A stretch of DNA of 61,442 bases from JBDIBA01 sp039812705 (GCA_039812705.1 JBDIBA010000006.1:1-61442), one strand, 5' to 3'; counted from the stretch's first letter, positions 42,094-51,337 are shown. Notes: a model not told the origin generated them from the letters alone. Translations and numbers: made by a program.

Positions 42094-43279
42094 CGATTAC
42101 ACCGTCTCGGCCCGGTCGCCCCTGCTCGCTACGCCTACTTAGCCCGCCTTTACCGGCTGAATTTCCGCCTGACTGGCCGCCTGACTCGGACTTTCCGGCG
42201 CCCCGGATTTCGGGGTGAAACAAGGTGTAGAGAATCACGGCCATAGCTGCCACGACAAACGGGATGGCCGCGTTGCCCTGGTTTGTGTAGGTCGGAAGCA
42301 GCACAAGCCCCGCGAGAATGGCGGTCCACGCCCAAAGAATGAGCACCGATCGTCGTTGCCCATGACCCAGGCGCATCAACCGATGGTGCAAGTGGGACTT
42401 GTCGGCCGTCGCCAGACCTTGGCGAGAACGGGCTCGCCGAAACAGGGCGAACAGCGCATCGAAAACCGGTACGCCCAAGATGACGAACGGAATGACGATT
42501 GGTGCAAAGAAAAAGAATGTCTGGCCGCTGAATGCGTCGTCTGCACGACCACTGACGACGAGCGCCGAGGCGGCTAGCAGTAAGCCCAATGTCATGGCAC
42601 CCGAGTCGCCCATGAAAATGCGCGCCGGGTGAAAGTTGTGCGGCAGGAAACCAACGCACATTGCGCACGCCACAATCGCAATCAGTGGGCCCGCGTTGTC
42701 CCCCGCCAACAAGCCGGCTTTGAAAAGTCGGTCGCCGTACAAAAAGAACGAAAGCGATGCGATTGCGACAATGCCAGCAGCCAATCCATCGAGGCCGTCA
42801 ATCAAGTTGATTGCGTTGCAGATGACCACAACCCACACGACGGTCAAGAACGCTGCAAGTTCGGGCGACAACACAACGGTTCCAACAAATGGAACACGGA
42901 AGTACTCCATGGTCACACTCAACTGGGACAGCACAGACCCAGCCAACACCTGCCCCGCGACTTTTGCCGGTGCGGAAAGCCGACGCACGTCATCGATGAT
43001 GTGCACGACAAAAATGATTGCAGCCGCAAGCACGACACCCAGGGGCTGAGTCGAAGTCAGCACACCGTCGAACTGCGGAGTCAAGTAGGCGGCCGCCATT
43101 CCGGCGAGGAACCCACCAAACATTGCAATGCCACCGATTGTTGGCGTCGGGCGCTTGTGCACGCGACGTTCGTCTGGAACAACGACGGCACCCACTCGCA
43201 ACGCAAACCGCCTAACCGGGAAGGTCAACAAATACGTTGTGAGTGCCGCTATGGCAAAGACAAGCGCGTAACCGGCCAC
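42080..43279 (-). CDS. wecA: WecA/TagO-type undecaprenyl-phosphate N-acetylhexosamine-1-phosphate transferase
   Basis: 399 aa, about eleven membrane segments. Family motifs: VPDERRVHKRPTPTIGGIAMFGGF (N-terminal loop), VHIIDDVRRLS (Mg-binding DD), NAINLIDGLDGLAAG, FLPHNFHPARIFMGDSGAM and the HHRLMRLGHGQR His motif. It transfers a sugar 1-phosphate from UDP-sugar to undecaprenyl phosphate, starting cell-wall polysaccharide or linkage-unit synthesis at the membrane. The C-terminal ~35 residues are Gly/Ser/Arg-rich. Placed between glyA and atpI, the usual actinobacterial position. Confidence 0.93.
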   Translation of the reverse strand: MAGYALVFAIAALTTYLLTFPVRRFALRVGAVVVPDERRVHKRPTPTIGGIAMFGGFLAGMAAAYLTPQFDGVLTSTQPLGVVLAAAIIFVVHIIDDVRRLSAPAKVAGQVLAGSVLSQLSVTMEYFRVPFVGTVVLSPELAAFLTVVWVVVICNAINLIDGLDGLAAGIVAIASLSFFLYGDRLFKAGLLAGDNAGPLIAIVACAMCVGFLPHNFHPARIFMGDSGAMTLGLLLAASALVVSGRADDAFSGQTFFFFAPIVIPFVILGVPVFDALFALFRRARSRQGLATADKSHLHHRLMRLGHGQRRSVLILWAWTAILAGLVLLPTYTNQGNAAIPFVVAAMAVILYTLFHPEIRGAGKSESGGQSGGNSAGKGGLSRRSEQGRPGRDGVIDEPA

Positions 43280-43292
43280 GGGCTAGTTGTTA

Positions 43293-44546
43293 CTAAATCG
43301 CGTTGGGGTATGGCGCGAACTTTGAGCACAACACGTTGACATCGTCGCGAACGGCCTTTAGTTCGTTTTCGTCAGCGCGGTTGCGCAGCGCTCGACCAAT
43401 CAGGGTTGCAATCTCGCCCATCTCAGACTCGGTCATGCCTTGTGACGTTGTCGACGGAGTGCCAAGACGAATGCCACTTGTCGCAAACGCCGAACGTGGA
43501 TCGTCAGGAACGGTGTTCTTGTTCAGCGTGATGCCTGCAAGGTCGAGCTTTTCTTGCGCAATCTTTCCGGTGATCTTTTCGTCAAACGGGCGCAAGTCAA
43601 CCCACAACAAGTGGTTTTCAGTGCCACCACTTACTAGTCGGAAGCCTTCTTTTTGCATTCCATCTGCAAAGGCTTTGGCGTTCTTGACGATTTGCTGTGC
43701 GTACTTCTTGAAGTCGTCACTTGCGGCTTCGCGGAACGCAACCGCCTTACCCGCAATTGTGTTCTCCAACGGGCCACCTTGCGACCCAGGGAACACGGCG
43801 CGATCGACTGCAGCTGCGATCTCTTCGTCGTTGGTGATGATGCAACCACCGCGCGGACCGCGCAGGGTCTTGTGCGTTGTAAACGTCACAACATCGGCAA
43901 TGCCAACCGGGCTTGGGTGGACACCGCCTGCAATGAGTCCGGCGATGTGCGCCGCGTCAAACATCAACTTTGCGCCAACCTCGTCTGCAATTTCGCGGAA
44001 CGGCTGCGCGTCGATGATGCGTGAGTAACAAGTTGCACCAGCAACAATCAACTTTGGCCTGTGCTGACGTGCCAAGTCGCGCACTTGGTCCATGTCGATG
44101 CGCTCGGTTTCGGGGTTCAGCCCGTAGTTCACAAAGTTGTAGAACTTGCCGCTGAGGGAGATCGGCAAACCGTGCGTGATGTGTCCGCCCTGGTCGAGAC
44201 GAAGGCCAAGAACGGTGTCGCCCGGCTCAAGCAGGCCTAGATAAACAGCGGTGTTGGCATTGGCGCCACAGTGCGGCTGAACATTTGCGAATCCTGCGCC
44301 AAAGAGGCTCTTGACGCGCTCGATTGCAAGCGATTCGACTTCATCAATGACCTGGTTTCCGCCGTAGTAACGCTTTGTCGGGTAGCCCTCTGAGTACTTG
44401 TTTGTGAGCACCGAACCGGTTGCCTTGATTACGGCCGGCGATGTGAAGTTCTCCGAAGCAATCAGCTGAAGCGTTGTGTTTTGACGCTCCTGTTCCTTCT
44501 CAATGAGGTTGAAAATTTCCTGGTCTTCATTGAAAGCAATCGCCAT
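43293..44546 (-). CDS. glyA: Serine hydroxymethyltransferase
   Basis: 417 aa, full length. It converts serine and tetrahydrofolate to glycine and methylene-tetrahydrofolate; PLP is on the Lys of VTFTTHKTLRGPRGG. Other blocks: IASENFTSPAV, SEGYPTKRYYGGNQVIDEVE, FANVQPHCGANANTAVY, MFDAAHIAGLIAGG. It starts the glyA-wecA-atp run on the minus strand, 13 nt before wecA. It would also supply the folate donor used by the thymidylate-synthase-like enzyme elsewhere in the window, though not by linkage. Confidence 0.97.
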   Translation of the reverse strand: MAIAFNEDQEIFNLIEKEQERQNTTLQLIASENFTSPAVIKATGSVLTNKYSEGYPTKRYYGGNQVIDEVESLAIERVKSLFGAGFANVQPHCGANANTAVYLGLLEPGDTVLGLRLDQGGHITHGLPISLSGKFYNFVNYGLNPETERIDMDQVRDLARQHRPKLIVAGATCYSRIIDAQPFREIADEVGAKLMFDAAHIAGLIAGGVHPSPVGIADVVTFTTHKTLRGPRGGCIITNDEEIAAAVDRAVFPGSQGGPLENTIAGKAVAFREAASDDFKKYAQQIVKNAKAFADGMQKEGFRLVSGGTENHLLWVDLRPFDEKITGKIAQEKLDLAGITLNKNTVPDDPRSAFATSGIRLGTPSTTSQGMTESEMGEIATLIGRALRNRADENELKAVRDDVNVLCSKFAPYPNAI

Positions 44547-44828
44547 GTGAGCTCCCGAGTGTCAGCAGCGGTAAACCGCGTGCTTGTGTGTGAGCTTCAG
44601 ACTAACTGGGTGATGGCGCTGCGGTGGACCGCGCTTGCGGGCTTGCTTCCTGCTTGCTTGCTTGCTACAGCGAGAGGTCTTGGGCGCGGGTTGCGGTCCG
44701 ACTTGCGTCGAGTCCGACTAAACAGAGCTCGGCTATCGCCTGAGCCTTTGGTGACGATGACTGTCTCATTGACGTGACGACAGGCAAGGCCATCTTGTCG
44801 ATCGCGACGGCGAGGTCGGATTGCTGCG
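44547..44828. other. Intergenic leader upstream of glyA, no gene recognised
   Basis: About 280 nt between glyA and a small unknown gene. It contains a short simple repeat of gctt/cttg units near 44635-44665. I looked for glycine, THF, ZTP and SAM riboswitch core motifs on the minus strand and did not find a convincing one. It may hold the promoter of the glyA-wecA-atp operon. Confidence 0.4.
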
Positions 44829-45167
44829 TCATGAGTTCAAGCTCATCAATCGGTTGTACTCAACGGCGTACTCATGCGCGGTGTCCAGGTCGCCCGCTTT
44901 TGCATAGAGGGTCACCAACAGCAAATAACCGCTGGCCTCCTCTGCCCGGTCGTGAGACGGGTCGTTGAGGTCGAGGCCGGTAGCCCAGGCCACAATCGCA
45001 TGCGGAGTGGCACCTCTTGGATAGCGGTTGCGGATGAGGTTGAGGGCGTTGACGTCACCACGGTTCAGCATGGCGTTGATTTCCTTTTCGCCCTCGAGGG
45101 AGGGGGGAATTGCCGAAGAAACCCGAGGTCGCTGGGGGTTCACGATGAATTGATCCGCGGCCGTCAT
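44829..45167 (-). CDS. Small protein of unknown function (TPR-like helices)
   Basis: 112 aa from the ATG at 45167; the longer frame to 45206 adds a Cys-rich leader that looks non-coding. The middle is helical: EGEKEINAMLNRGDVNALNLIRNRYP, then EEASGYLLLVTLYAKAGDLDTAHEYAVEYNRLMSL, resembling a pair of TPR helices. No family name. It is divergent from the YciI gene; the 62-nt gap holds the inverted repeat TGTAT/ATACA (45177-45190), a possible operator. Confidence 0.5.
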   Translation of the reverse strand: MTAADQFIVNPQRPRVSSAIPPSLEGEKEINAMLNRGDVNALNLIRNRYPRGATPHAIVAWATGLDLNDPSHDRAEEASGYLLLVTLYAKAGDLDTAHEYAVEYNRLMSLNS

Positions 45168-45217
45168 ACAAAAGCAATGTATCTTAATACATGGAGCTGA
45201 CGCCAACTCGGGGTGGA

Positions 45218-45223
45218 TATCTT
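45218..45223 (+). promoter_or_regulatory. Putative -10 hexamer (TATCTT), leaderless YciI gene
   Basis: TATCTT ends 6 nt before the ATG at 45230; there is no SD sequence between them. Confidence 0.4.
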
Positions 45224-45229
45224 TGAGTC

Positions 45230-45562
45230 ATGCAATTTCTTGTTGTTGGACGAGACGGCACGGACCCCGAGGCGGAGGCGCGGCGGATGGCTGTGCGAGA
45301 GCAGCACCTCGCCCTAGGCGACGAGATGGAAGCCGAGGGTTCGCGGTGGTACGGCGCTTCATTGCGCGACGATGACGGGAAGATGATCGGTTCGTTTGCC
45401 GTCATGGACTTCCCCGGCCGCAACGAGCTGGATGCTTGGCTAGCGCGTGAGCCTTATGTAGTCGGTGACGTGTGGCGCGATACAGAGGTGACGATTTGCG
45501 CTGTTCGCGACCCGTGGAAGTTCAACCGCCCGCGTGAGTTTTTTGAGGACCGCGCGAAGTAG
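45230..45562 (+). CDS. YciI-family protein
   Basis: 110 aa with the dimeric ferredoxin-like fold of YciI proteins: MQFLVVGRDG at the N-terminus, a helix RRMAVREQHLALGDEMEAEG, then IGSFAVMDFPGRNELDAWLAREPYVVGDVW and a C-terminal strand TICAVRDPWKF. The usual His-Asp pair is seen as REQHL plus the downstream AREPY. Small cytoplasmic protein, biochemical role unclear. Single gene with a leaderless-type promoter. Confidence 0.8.
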   Translation: MQFLVVGRDGTDPEAEARRMAVREQHLALGDEMEAEGSRWYGASLRDDDGKMIGSFAVMDFPGRNELDAWLAREPYVVGDVWRDTEVTICAVRDPWKFNRPREFFEDRAK

Positions 45563-45632
45563 GGGTCGTTTGATTGGCCTCTGGTGTCGCCCTTCTCAAC
45601 ACCCTGCCCTGATGACTGTCACACCCTCTCCA

Positions 45633-45638
45633 TACACT
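45633..45638 (+). promoter_or_regulatory. Putative -10 hexamer (TACACT), leaderless HNH gene
   Basis: TACACT ends 7 nt before the GTG at 45646, with no SD sequence. Confidence 0.4.
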
Positions 45639-45645
45639 TGTTCTT

Positions 45646-46860
45646 GTGGTTGCAGTTGGGGCCTCGGGCAGTTCAGCAGTTGAATCAAATAACGGGTCAG
45701 ACCTTTCGGGGTTTTCCTTTGATGAGCTGAAGTTTGCTCATGGGCAACTTGTTGCTCTTGAAAATGCTGCTCGCAGTCAATGTGTTCGTTTTGTTCACGA
45801 GTTGATGGAACGTGACGAATGGCATCGCGATACCTGTGGTGGTTTTGAACGCTGGTTATGTCAGCAGTTTCAGTTTTCTAGGCGTGTTGCTCTTGAAATC
45901 GTTGCTGTTGCCAGTCGCTTTGGTGAGTTGCCACTGGTCATGGCGCGCTTTTCTGAAGGTGCTTTGAGCTGGGATCAAACAGTTGCCATTTGTGAGTTTG
46001 CTTCTAGTGAAGACCAAGCTGCAGTTGTTGAATCAGCAGAGACAATGACTCTTGAACAGTGTCGAGCAACTGCTCGACGTCACAGGTTGAAGAAACCAGA
46101 TGAAAAGCCCTGGTTGAAGCGCAAGGCCACCATGAGTTGGTCTCGAAGTGGAGATGTCTTCAAGCTCTCGGCGTCTTTTGACTCGAACAGTGGTGCTGTT
46201 GTTGAACGGGCCTTGAATCATGCAATGGATGTTCAATATGCAACAGCTGCAAATCCAGAGCTGAGATATCCACAAAGGCTTGCTCAAGCAGTTGTTGATG
46301 TCTGTTCAACAAACATCACCCATGGGATGGAAGCACCAAGGCCAACCGTTGTTGTCCATGTCGACGCTGGCGTCTTAGCTGGAGTGAAGAACGGCGTTGG
46401 CGAAATCGAGAACGGTCCAAGTGTTGATCACATGGTTGCTCAAAGACTGGCTTGTGACGGAAAAGTCCAGCTTGTCTTTGATGGGACAGATGGCAAGCCG
46501 GTGGGAATCGGCAGAACTTCACGACGGGTTCCGCACTGGTTAGCCAGGCAACTCAATCACCGTGATGGTGGGTGCAGGTTCCCAGGGTGTGGAAGCAATG
46601 TGTTCTTGCACTTTCACCACATTGATCAATGGGTCCGAGACAAAGGCCACACCAATCTCGATCGAATGATCACGTTATGTGGGCGACATCACTACTTCAT
46701 TCACGAATTCGACTGGAAGATAAGAGGAGGCCCAGATGACTTTGAGTTCATAGATCACAACAACACGGTTTATGAGGGTCGAAGACCCGTCATGACTTCA
46801 CGCACACAGGAGGTGTTCAAGGAACTGGTTGGAGATCTGGTTGATCTGCGGGCGGGTTAG
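45646..46860 (+). CDS. 13E12-repeat/DUF222 HNH endonuclease-like protein
   Basis: 404 aa. The N-terminal DUF222 region (FSFDELKFAHGQLVALENAARSQCV ... VALEIVAVASRFGELP) is followed by a basic central part and a C-terminal HNH domain: CRFPGCGSNVFLHFHHIDQW, then LDRMITLCGRHHYFIHE. This family is found in many copies in actinobacterial genomes and behaves like a mobile selfish gene; the biological role is not settled. Codon use is visibly richer in T/A at third positions than in the flanking housekeeping genes. It sits, with the YciI gene, between tsaC and glyA, which are adjacent or nearly so in many relatives. Confidence 0.9.
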   Translation: MVAVGASGSSAVESNNGSDLSGFSFDELKFAHGQLVALENAARSQCVRFVHELMERDEWHRDTCGGFERWLCQQFQFSRRVALEIVAVASRFGELPLVMARFSEGALSWDQTVAICEFASSEDQAAVVESAETMTLEQCRATARRHRLKKPDEKPWLKRKATMSWSRSGDVFKLSASFDSNSGAVVERALNHAMDVQYATAANPELRYPQRLAQAVVDVCSTNITHGMEAPRPTVVVHVDAGVLAGVKNGVGEIENGPSVDHMVAQRLACDGKVQLVFDGTDGKPVGIGRTSRRVPHWLARQLNHRDGGCRFPGCGSNVFLHFHHIDQWVRDKGHTNLDRMITLCGRHHYFIHEFDWKIRGGPDDFEFIDHNNTVYEGRRPVMTSRTQEVFKELVGDLVDLRAG

Positions 46861-46888
46861 TTCGGGGTGTGTGGGGTTGGCTCGCGGG

Positions 46889-47518
46889 TTAAGTGAGTGC
46901 TGCGCGCAGTTGGGGTTGAGTGATTGAGCCCTGGCGGAGAATCTGCAGTTGGGGTTCGCCGTTGGAGTTGGCTACACGCGCGACGGTTGAGGGCTGGCCG
47001 GTGCAGTCCCCTCCATCGACAACTACAGCGATGCGTCCCGTGAACGTGTCAACAACTTGCGAGACCGTTTGACACGGTGGTTGCTTGTGCAGATTGGCGC
47101 TCGTCACGGCGAGGGGGCCGACAATTGCGGCCAACTCTCGAACAACTTCACTAGCCGGGCAACGGACTCCGATGGTTTCGGTTTCGTCGCCAAGGTCGGC
47201 CGTGAAACTCGGGGCGCGACGCAACACGATGGTTAGTGCGCCAGGCCAGAAGGTCTGCATCAGTTTTCGTTCGACTTGGCTTACTTCATCGGCGATCGAG
47301 AGTGCTTGATCGATGTTCGCGACCAATACGGGAAGAGTCACATCGCGCGGGCGGTCTTTTGCGGCGAACACTTTGTCGGCGGCGCCGGCGACGGTGGCGA
47401 GCACTGCAACTCCGTAAACGGTGTCAGTTGGCAACGCGACGACTTCGCCACGGCGGAGCGCCTCGATGGCTGGGGCTAGTCCGTGTGAATCAACGATGAT
47501 CATGGCTGAGTTGGTCAT
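46889..47518 (-). CDS. tsaC: Threonylcarbamoyl-AMP synthase (TsaC/Sua5-YrdC family)
   Basis: 209 aa, the short (TsaC-like, single-domain) form. Motifs: VVALPTDTVYGVAV, FAAKDRPRDVTLPVLV, FWPGALTIVLRR, TIGVRCPAS, LAVTSANLHKQPP. It makes threonylcarbamoyl-AMP for tRNA t6A37. The cluster rho-prfA-prmC-tsaC is conserved in actinobacteria. The start is taken at 47518; a 16-bp tandem repeat upstream has multiplied ATGs in other frames and separated the gene from prmC. Confidence 0.93.
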   Translation of the reverse strand: MTNSAMIIVDSHGLAPAIEALRRGEVVALPTDTVYGVAVLATVAGAADKVFAAKDRPRDVTLPVLVANIDQALSIADEVSQVERKLMQTFWPGALTIVLRRAPSFTADLGDETETIGVRCPASEVVRELAAIVGPLAVTSANLHKQPPCQTVSQVVDTFTGRIAVVVDGGDCTGQPSTVARVANSNGEPQLQILRQGSITQPQLRAALT

Positions 47519-47539
47519 GAGGCGAGTTGGTCATGAGGC
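47508..47539. repeat. 16-bp tandem duplication at the prmC-tsaC junction
   Basis: GAGTTGGTCATGAGGC occurs twice in tandem (47508-47523, 47524-47539), with a degenerate third copy to 47554. The unit contains an ATG on the minus strand and is not a multiple of three, so duplication shifted the tsaC start away from the prmC stop, where an ATGA overlap (47547-47550) still exists. Confidence 0.85.
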
Positions 47540-47546
47540 GAGTTAC

Positions 47547-48389
47547 TCATGGGCGGATCGCTTCTATCCAGCGGTCACGGCCAGTCATGTCTTTGCCGAT
47601 TTGTACGCTCGTGAATCCCGCTTGGTCGGCGAGTTTTGCGACTTGCAAAGACTGGGCCGGTGCGAACTCGATCACTACCGCTCCCCCAGGCGCCAGCCAC
47701 TCTTGTGCGTTGCTGACGATGATCTCAATGTCATCGAGTCCTTTTGCGCCGGCGAAGAGTGCAGACGATGGCTCCCAATCGACTACTTCGGGGGCGAGGC
47801 CGGAACGTTCGTCGTCGCGAATGTATGGCGGGTTGGAAACAATCAGGTTCACGCGGCCGCGCAACTCGTTGGGCAACGCGTCATACCAACTGCCTTCATG
47901 GAAGAACATGCGCGAATCGGCGGTGAACACCTTTTGGCAATTCGCCCTCGCTACATCGAGTGCATCGCGCGAAAAGTCTGTTGCATGCACGGTTGCACTG
48001 GGGGCTTCGGTGGCAATTGACAATGCAATCGCGCCGGAGCCGGTTCCAAGGTCGACAACGCAACTTGGTTCATCACCAACAAGGCGCAGTGCGGCGCCGA
48101 CAACTTCTTCGGTCTCGGGTCGCGGGATAAGAACCCGTGAATCAACCGCAAGCTGAAGCTGGCGAAAATCCCACGTGCCCATCACGTATTGCAACGGCTC
48201 GCCGGTTTGGCGTCGCGCAATAAGGCCGACCAGTTCGTCTTCAAGTTGAGTCAACCGAGAGTCCTCGAACTCATGAATGAGACCCTTGGAAAGCGGCATT
48301 CCTAAAACGTGTTCTACAAGCAGTCGCGCCTCGGTGGAGTTGTTGAGCTTGGCGTTAGCAAAGTCAACGAGCGTCTTTACAGAACCCAC
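47547..48389 (-). CDS. prmC: Release factor glutamine methyltransferase
   Basis: 280 aa HemK/PrmC: an N-terminal helical domain, SAM motif VVDLGTGSGAIALSIA and catalytic NPPYI in NLIVSNPPYIRDD. It methylates the Gln of the GGQ motif of release factors, in SAM-dependent fashion. It lies 9 nt after prfA, its substrate. LIPRPETEEVV is the conserved linker. Complete, normal length. Confidence 0.95.
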   Translation of the reverse strand: MGSVKTLVDFANAKLNNSTEARLLVEHVLGMPLSKGLIHEFEDSRLTQLEDELVGLIARRQTGEPLQYVMGTWDFRQLQLAVDSRVLIPRPETEEVVGAALRLVGDEPSCVVDLGTGSGAIALSIATEAPSATVHATDFSRDALDVARANCQKVFTADSRMFFHEGSWYDALPNELRGRVNLIVSNPPYIRDDERSGLAPEVVDWEPSSALFAGAKGLDDIEIIVSNAQEWLAPGGAVVIEFAPAQSLQVAKLADQAGFTSVQIGKDMTGRDRWIEAIRP

Positions 48390-48398
48390 TGCCGACCG

Positions 48399-49466
48399 TC
48401 AGTCTTCGGACGCAGCCAGCTGACGTGAACGCTCATCTGCAACTGCGGCGTCAACCAATTCATCCATGTCGCCCATCAGAACGCGATCAAGCTTGTAGAG
48501 AGTCAAACCAAGCCGGTGATCGGTGACGCGGTTGTCTTTGTAGTTGTAAGTGCGGACCTTCTCGGAACGTCCACCGCCGCCGGTTTGAGCGCGACGCGTT
48601 TCGCTTAGCTCTGCACTTTGGCGGTCCTGTTCTGCCTTCAACATGCGCGAACGCAAAACAGACATAGCCTTTGCACGGTTCTGAATCTGGCTCTTTTCGT
48701 CCTGCATTGAAACAACAATGCCCGTGGGCTTGTGCGTGATGCGCACGGCGGAGTCCGTTGTGTTGACGCTCTGACCACCAGGGCCCGAGGAACGATAAAC
48801 ATCGATCTGCAAATCATTGGGGTTGATGTCGACATCGACTTCCTCGGCCTCTGGCAACACAGTGACAGTTGCCGAAGACGTGTGAACGCGTCCCTGGCTT
48901 TCAGTTTCAGGAACGCGTTGGACGCGGTGCGGGCCCGCCTCATGCTTCATGCGGCTCCACACTCCGTCGCCCTTCAGAAGGAACGAGATTTCGTTGAAAC
49001 CGCCACGGTCAGAAACATCACTACTGAGAACTTCGCTCTTCCATCCAAGCTTCGTGAAATAGCGCGAGTACATCTCGTACAGGTCGCGCGCGAAAAGGTT
49101 TGCCTCTTCGCCGCCTTCTGCACCGCGAATCTCCATGATGACATTGCGCTCATCGTTGGGATCTTTCGGGAGCAGGAGAACCTTCAGTTCATCTTCGAGA
49201 CGCGCCAAGTTCTGCTGCGCATTGTCGATTTCTTCGCGCAGCATTTCGCGGTCGTCGCCCGACGCATCGTTAAACATCTCTCGCGCGGCTTCCAGATCGT
49301 CGGCCGTCTGAAGATATTCGCGGTAGTTCTGAACTATCGGCTCTAGCTGGCGGTGACGCCGAGAAGAATCGCGCAACTTGTTGGGATTCCCCAAAACCTC
49401 GGGGTCACTGAGTTGAACAAGAACATCTTCATATTCGCGTTCGAGGCCGGCCAGTCGTTCAAGCAC
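48399..49466 (-). CDS. prfA: Peptide chain release factor 1
   Basis: 355 aa RF1. The GGQ loop reads SSGPGGQSVNTTDSAVRITH. The codon-recognition tripeptide region lies after AGPHRVQRVPETESQGRVHTS. N-terminal helices (LERLAGLEREYEDVLVQLSDPEV) are typical. It reads UAA and UAG. Between rho and prmC in the same direction. Confidence 0.97.
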   Translation of the reverse strand: MLERLAGLEREYEDVLVQLSDPEVLGNPNKLRDSSRRHRQLEPIVQNYREYLQTADDLEAAREMFNDASGDDREMLREEIDNAQQNLARLEDELKVLLLPKDPNDERNVIMEIRGAEGGEEANLFARDLYEMYSRYFTKLGWKSEVLSSDVSDRGGFNEISFLLKGDGVWSRMKHEAGPHRVQRVPETESQGRVHTSSATVTVLPEAEEVDVDINPNDLQIDVYRSSGPGGQSVNTTDSAVRITHKPTGIVVSMQDEKSQIQNRAKAMSVLRSRMLKAEQDRQSAELSETRRAQTGGGGRSEKVRTYNYKDNRVTDHRLGLTLYKLDRVLMGDMDELVDAAVADERSRQLAASED

Positions 49467-49513
49467 CGGTCAACTATATGGGCTTGTGCGAGAAGACTGA
49501 CCCCGTAACCAAA

Positions 49514-51337
49514 TCAGGTGCCCGGAATTGGGGTCTTGGCGATTTCGGCCAAGAACTCGTCGTTGCTTGCAGTTGATTTGATCTTGTCCATCAGCAGCTC
49601 CAAGCCTGCAGCGGTGCTGCCGTCTTGAGCCAAGGCGTTCAAGACTCGACGCAATTTCCAAACCTGGTTCAACTGAGCGCGGTCAAACAGCAATTCCTCG
49701 TGACGAGTGCTCGATGCGTTGGCATCAATTGCCGGATAGAGACGACGCTCGGCCAAACGGCGATCTAGGCGAAGCTCCATGTTTCCTGTGCCCTTGAACT
49801 CTTCGAAGATGACTTCGTCCATCTTCGAACCAGTTTCAACAAGCGCCGTTGCAAGGATGGTTAGCGAACCGCCTTCTTCGACGTTGCGCGCAGCACCAAA
49901 GAAACGCTTTGGTGGGTAAAGAGCACCGGAGTCCACACCACCACTCATGATGCGACCCGACGCAGGAGCCGCCAAGTTGTAAGCACGTGCAAGACGAGTG
50001 ATGCCGTCAAGAATGATGACAACGTCTTGGCCCGCTTCAACAAGGCGCTTTGCGCGCTCAAGTGCAATCTCGGTCACGCGAGTGTGCTCGTCAGCAGGAC
50101 GGTCGAACGTCGAAGCGATTACTTCTCCACGAACCGTGCGGCGCATGTCGGTGACTTCTTCGGGGCGCTCGTCAATCAACAACACCATCAAATGGACTTC
50201 TGGGTTGTTGGCCTCAATTGAGTGCGCAATCTGCTTCATGACTGTTGTCTTTCCGGCCTTTGGCGGAGAGACAATCAAGCCACGCTGACCCTTTCCGATT
50301 GGCGACAGCAGATCGACAATGCGCGCGGTCATGTTTGCCTTGTCGCCCGGAACCTCAAGACGCAGTTTCTGGTCTGGAAACAGCGGAGTTAGATCTTCAA
50401 AGCGCGGGCGGTCGCGCGCAATGTCTGGGTCTTGCCCGTTGATCTTTGCAACGTTGAGAAGTGCCGGGAACTTCTCGTTGTTTGCAGCCGGACGACTTTC
50501 ACCTTCAATGAAGTCACCCTTGCGCAGCGCGTACTTACGAACCTGGCTGACCGGCACGTAGACATCGTTCGCGGTAATCGAGAAGTTCTTGACGCGGATG
50601 TAACCAAAGCCTTGATCGTGCAGTTCCAACACTCCCGATACGGGATCTGGAACACCATCGAATGCTGCATCGGCCTCGGCCGTGTGTTGAGGCGCCATGC
50701 GTTCGTCGCGGTTGCGGTTGCGGTTGCGACGCCGACGACTGCTGCGGCTCGAACTGTTGTCGTTGGAGAACGATTCGAAATTGCGATCCTCGCGATTGCG
50801 GTTGTTGCGTTCGCGGTTGCGACTACGCGGTTCACGTCCTCCTGATTGCGCCTGCTGCGACCCGTCCTTATCTGAGGGCCTATCTGAAGATTTGTCTGAA
50901 GAACCGGAGTCTTCAGGACCCGAAGAATCTGAACCGCCACTTGAGGATTCGGATTGTTCGCGCTCTGCCTTGGCAGCCAAGCGGACTGCCGCGGCGTCGC
51001 CACGGGCGTCTTTTTGAGCTTCTTGCGAGACGCGTTCTGGCGCGCGCATGTTGACGACTTCTTCGCCGGCACGCAAACGCGGTCGGCGTCGGGGCTTGTC
51101 GTCTCCCTCGCCTCCAGCAGGTGCAGCGGGTGCGGTGGCTCCGGAACTTGCAGATACGTCTGTCATTTTGCCCCCTGAAGGCTGTGATGATCCTCCTGCC
51201 GACATCAGTTGGTCGACAACAGCGGATTTGCTGGCGCGCGCTGGAATGCTGATGCCAGCGGTCTTTGCGATCTTGCGGAGTTCGTCAACCTTTTTGGCCT
51301 CTAGTGACGAACGGTCAAGCCCTCGGGCTTCGCTCAC
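49514..51337 (-). CDS. rho: Transcription termination factor Rho
   Basis: 607 aa. An N-terminal SAP-like helix pair (KKVDELRKIAKTAGISIPA) is followed by a ~150-residue insert rich in Ser/Asp and then Arg/Asn (SRRRRNRNRNRDER), typical of actinobacterial Rho, and by the OB fold (VSGVLELHDQGFGYIR), Q-loop and P-loop (GLIVSPPKAGKTTVMKQIA) and Walker B (VVIILDGITRLARAYN). It is an RNA-dependent hexameric ATPase. A long leader (about 180 nt) precedes it, with a well-formed promoter, consistent with known autoregulation of rho by attenuation. Confidence 0.97.
   Translation of the reverse strand: MSEARGLDRSSLEAKKVDELRKIAKTAGISIPARASKSAVVDQLMSAGGSSQPSGGKMTDVSASSGATAPAAPAGGEGDDKPRRRPRLRAGEEVVNMRAPERVSQEAQKDARGDAAAVRLAAKAEREQSESSSGGSDSSGPEDSGSSDKSSDRPSDKDGSQQAQSGGREPRSRNRERNNRNREDRNFESFSNDNSSSRSSRRRRNRNRNRDERMAPQHTAEADAAFDGVPDPVSGVLELHDQGFGYIRVKNFSITANDVYVPVSQVRKYALRKGDFIEGESRPAANNEKFPALLNVAKINGQDPDIARDRPRFEDLTPLFPDQKLRLEVPGDKANMTARIVDLLSPIGKGQRGLIVSPPKAGKTTVMKQIAHSIEANNPEVHLMVLLIDERPEEVTDMRRTVRGEVIASTFDRPADEHTRVTEIALERAKRLVEAGQDVVIILDGITRLARAYNLAAPASGRIMSGGVDSGALYPPKRFFGAARNVEEGGSLTILATALVETGSKMDEVIFEEFKGTGNMELRLDRRLAERRLYPAIDANASSTRHEELLFDRAQLNQVWKLRRVLNALAQDGSTAAGLELLMDKIKSTASNDEFLAEIAKTPIPGT

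Noticed and set aside
43303..44028. Long plus-strand frames opposite glyA, and similar long frames opposite glgP, atpD, prfA, glgE and mak
   Set aside because: All are antisense shadows of well-identified genes with correct family motifs on the minus strand.
44547..44828. Possible riboswitch upstream of glyA
   Set aside because: No core motif of glycine, THF, ZTP or SAM classes could be found; only a short simple repeat.
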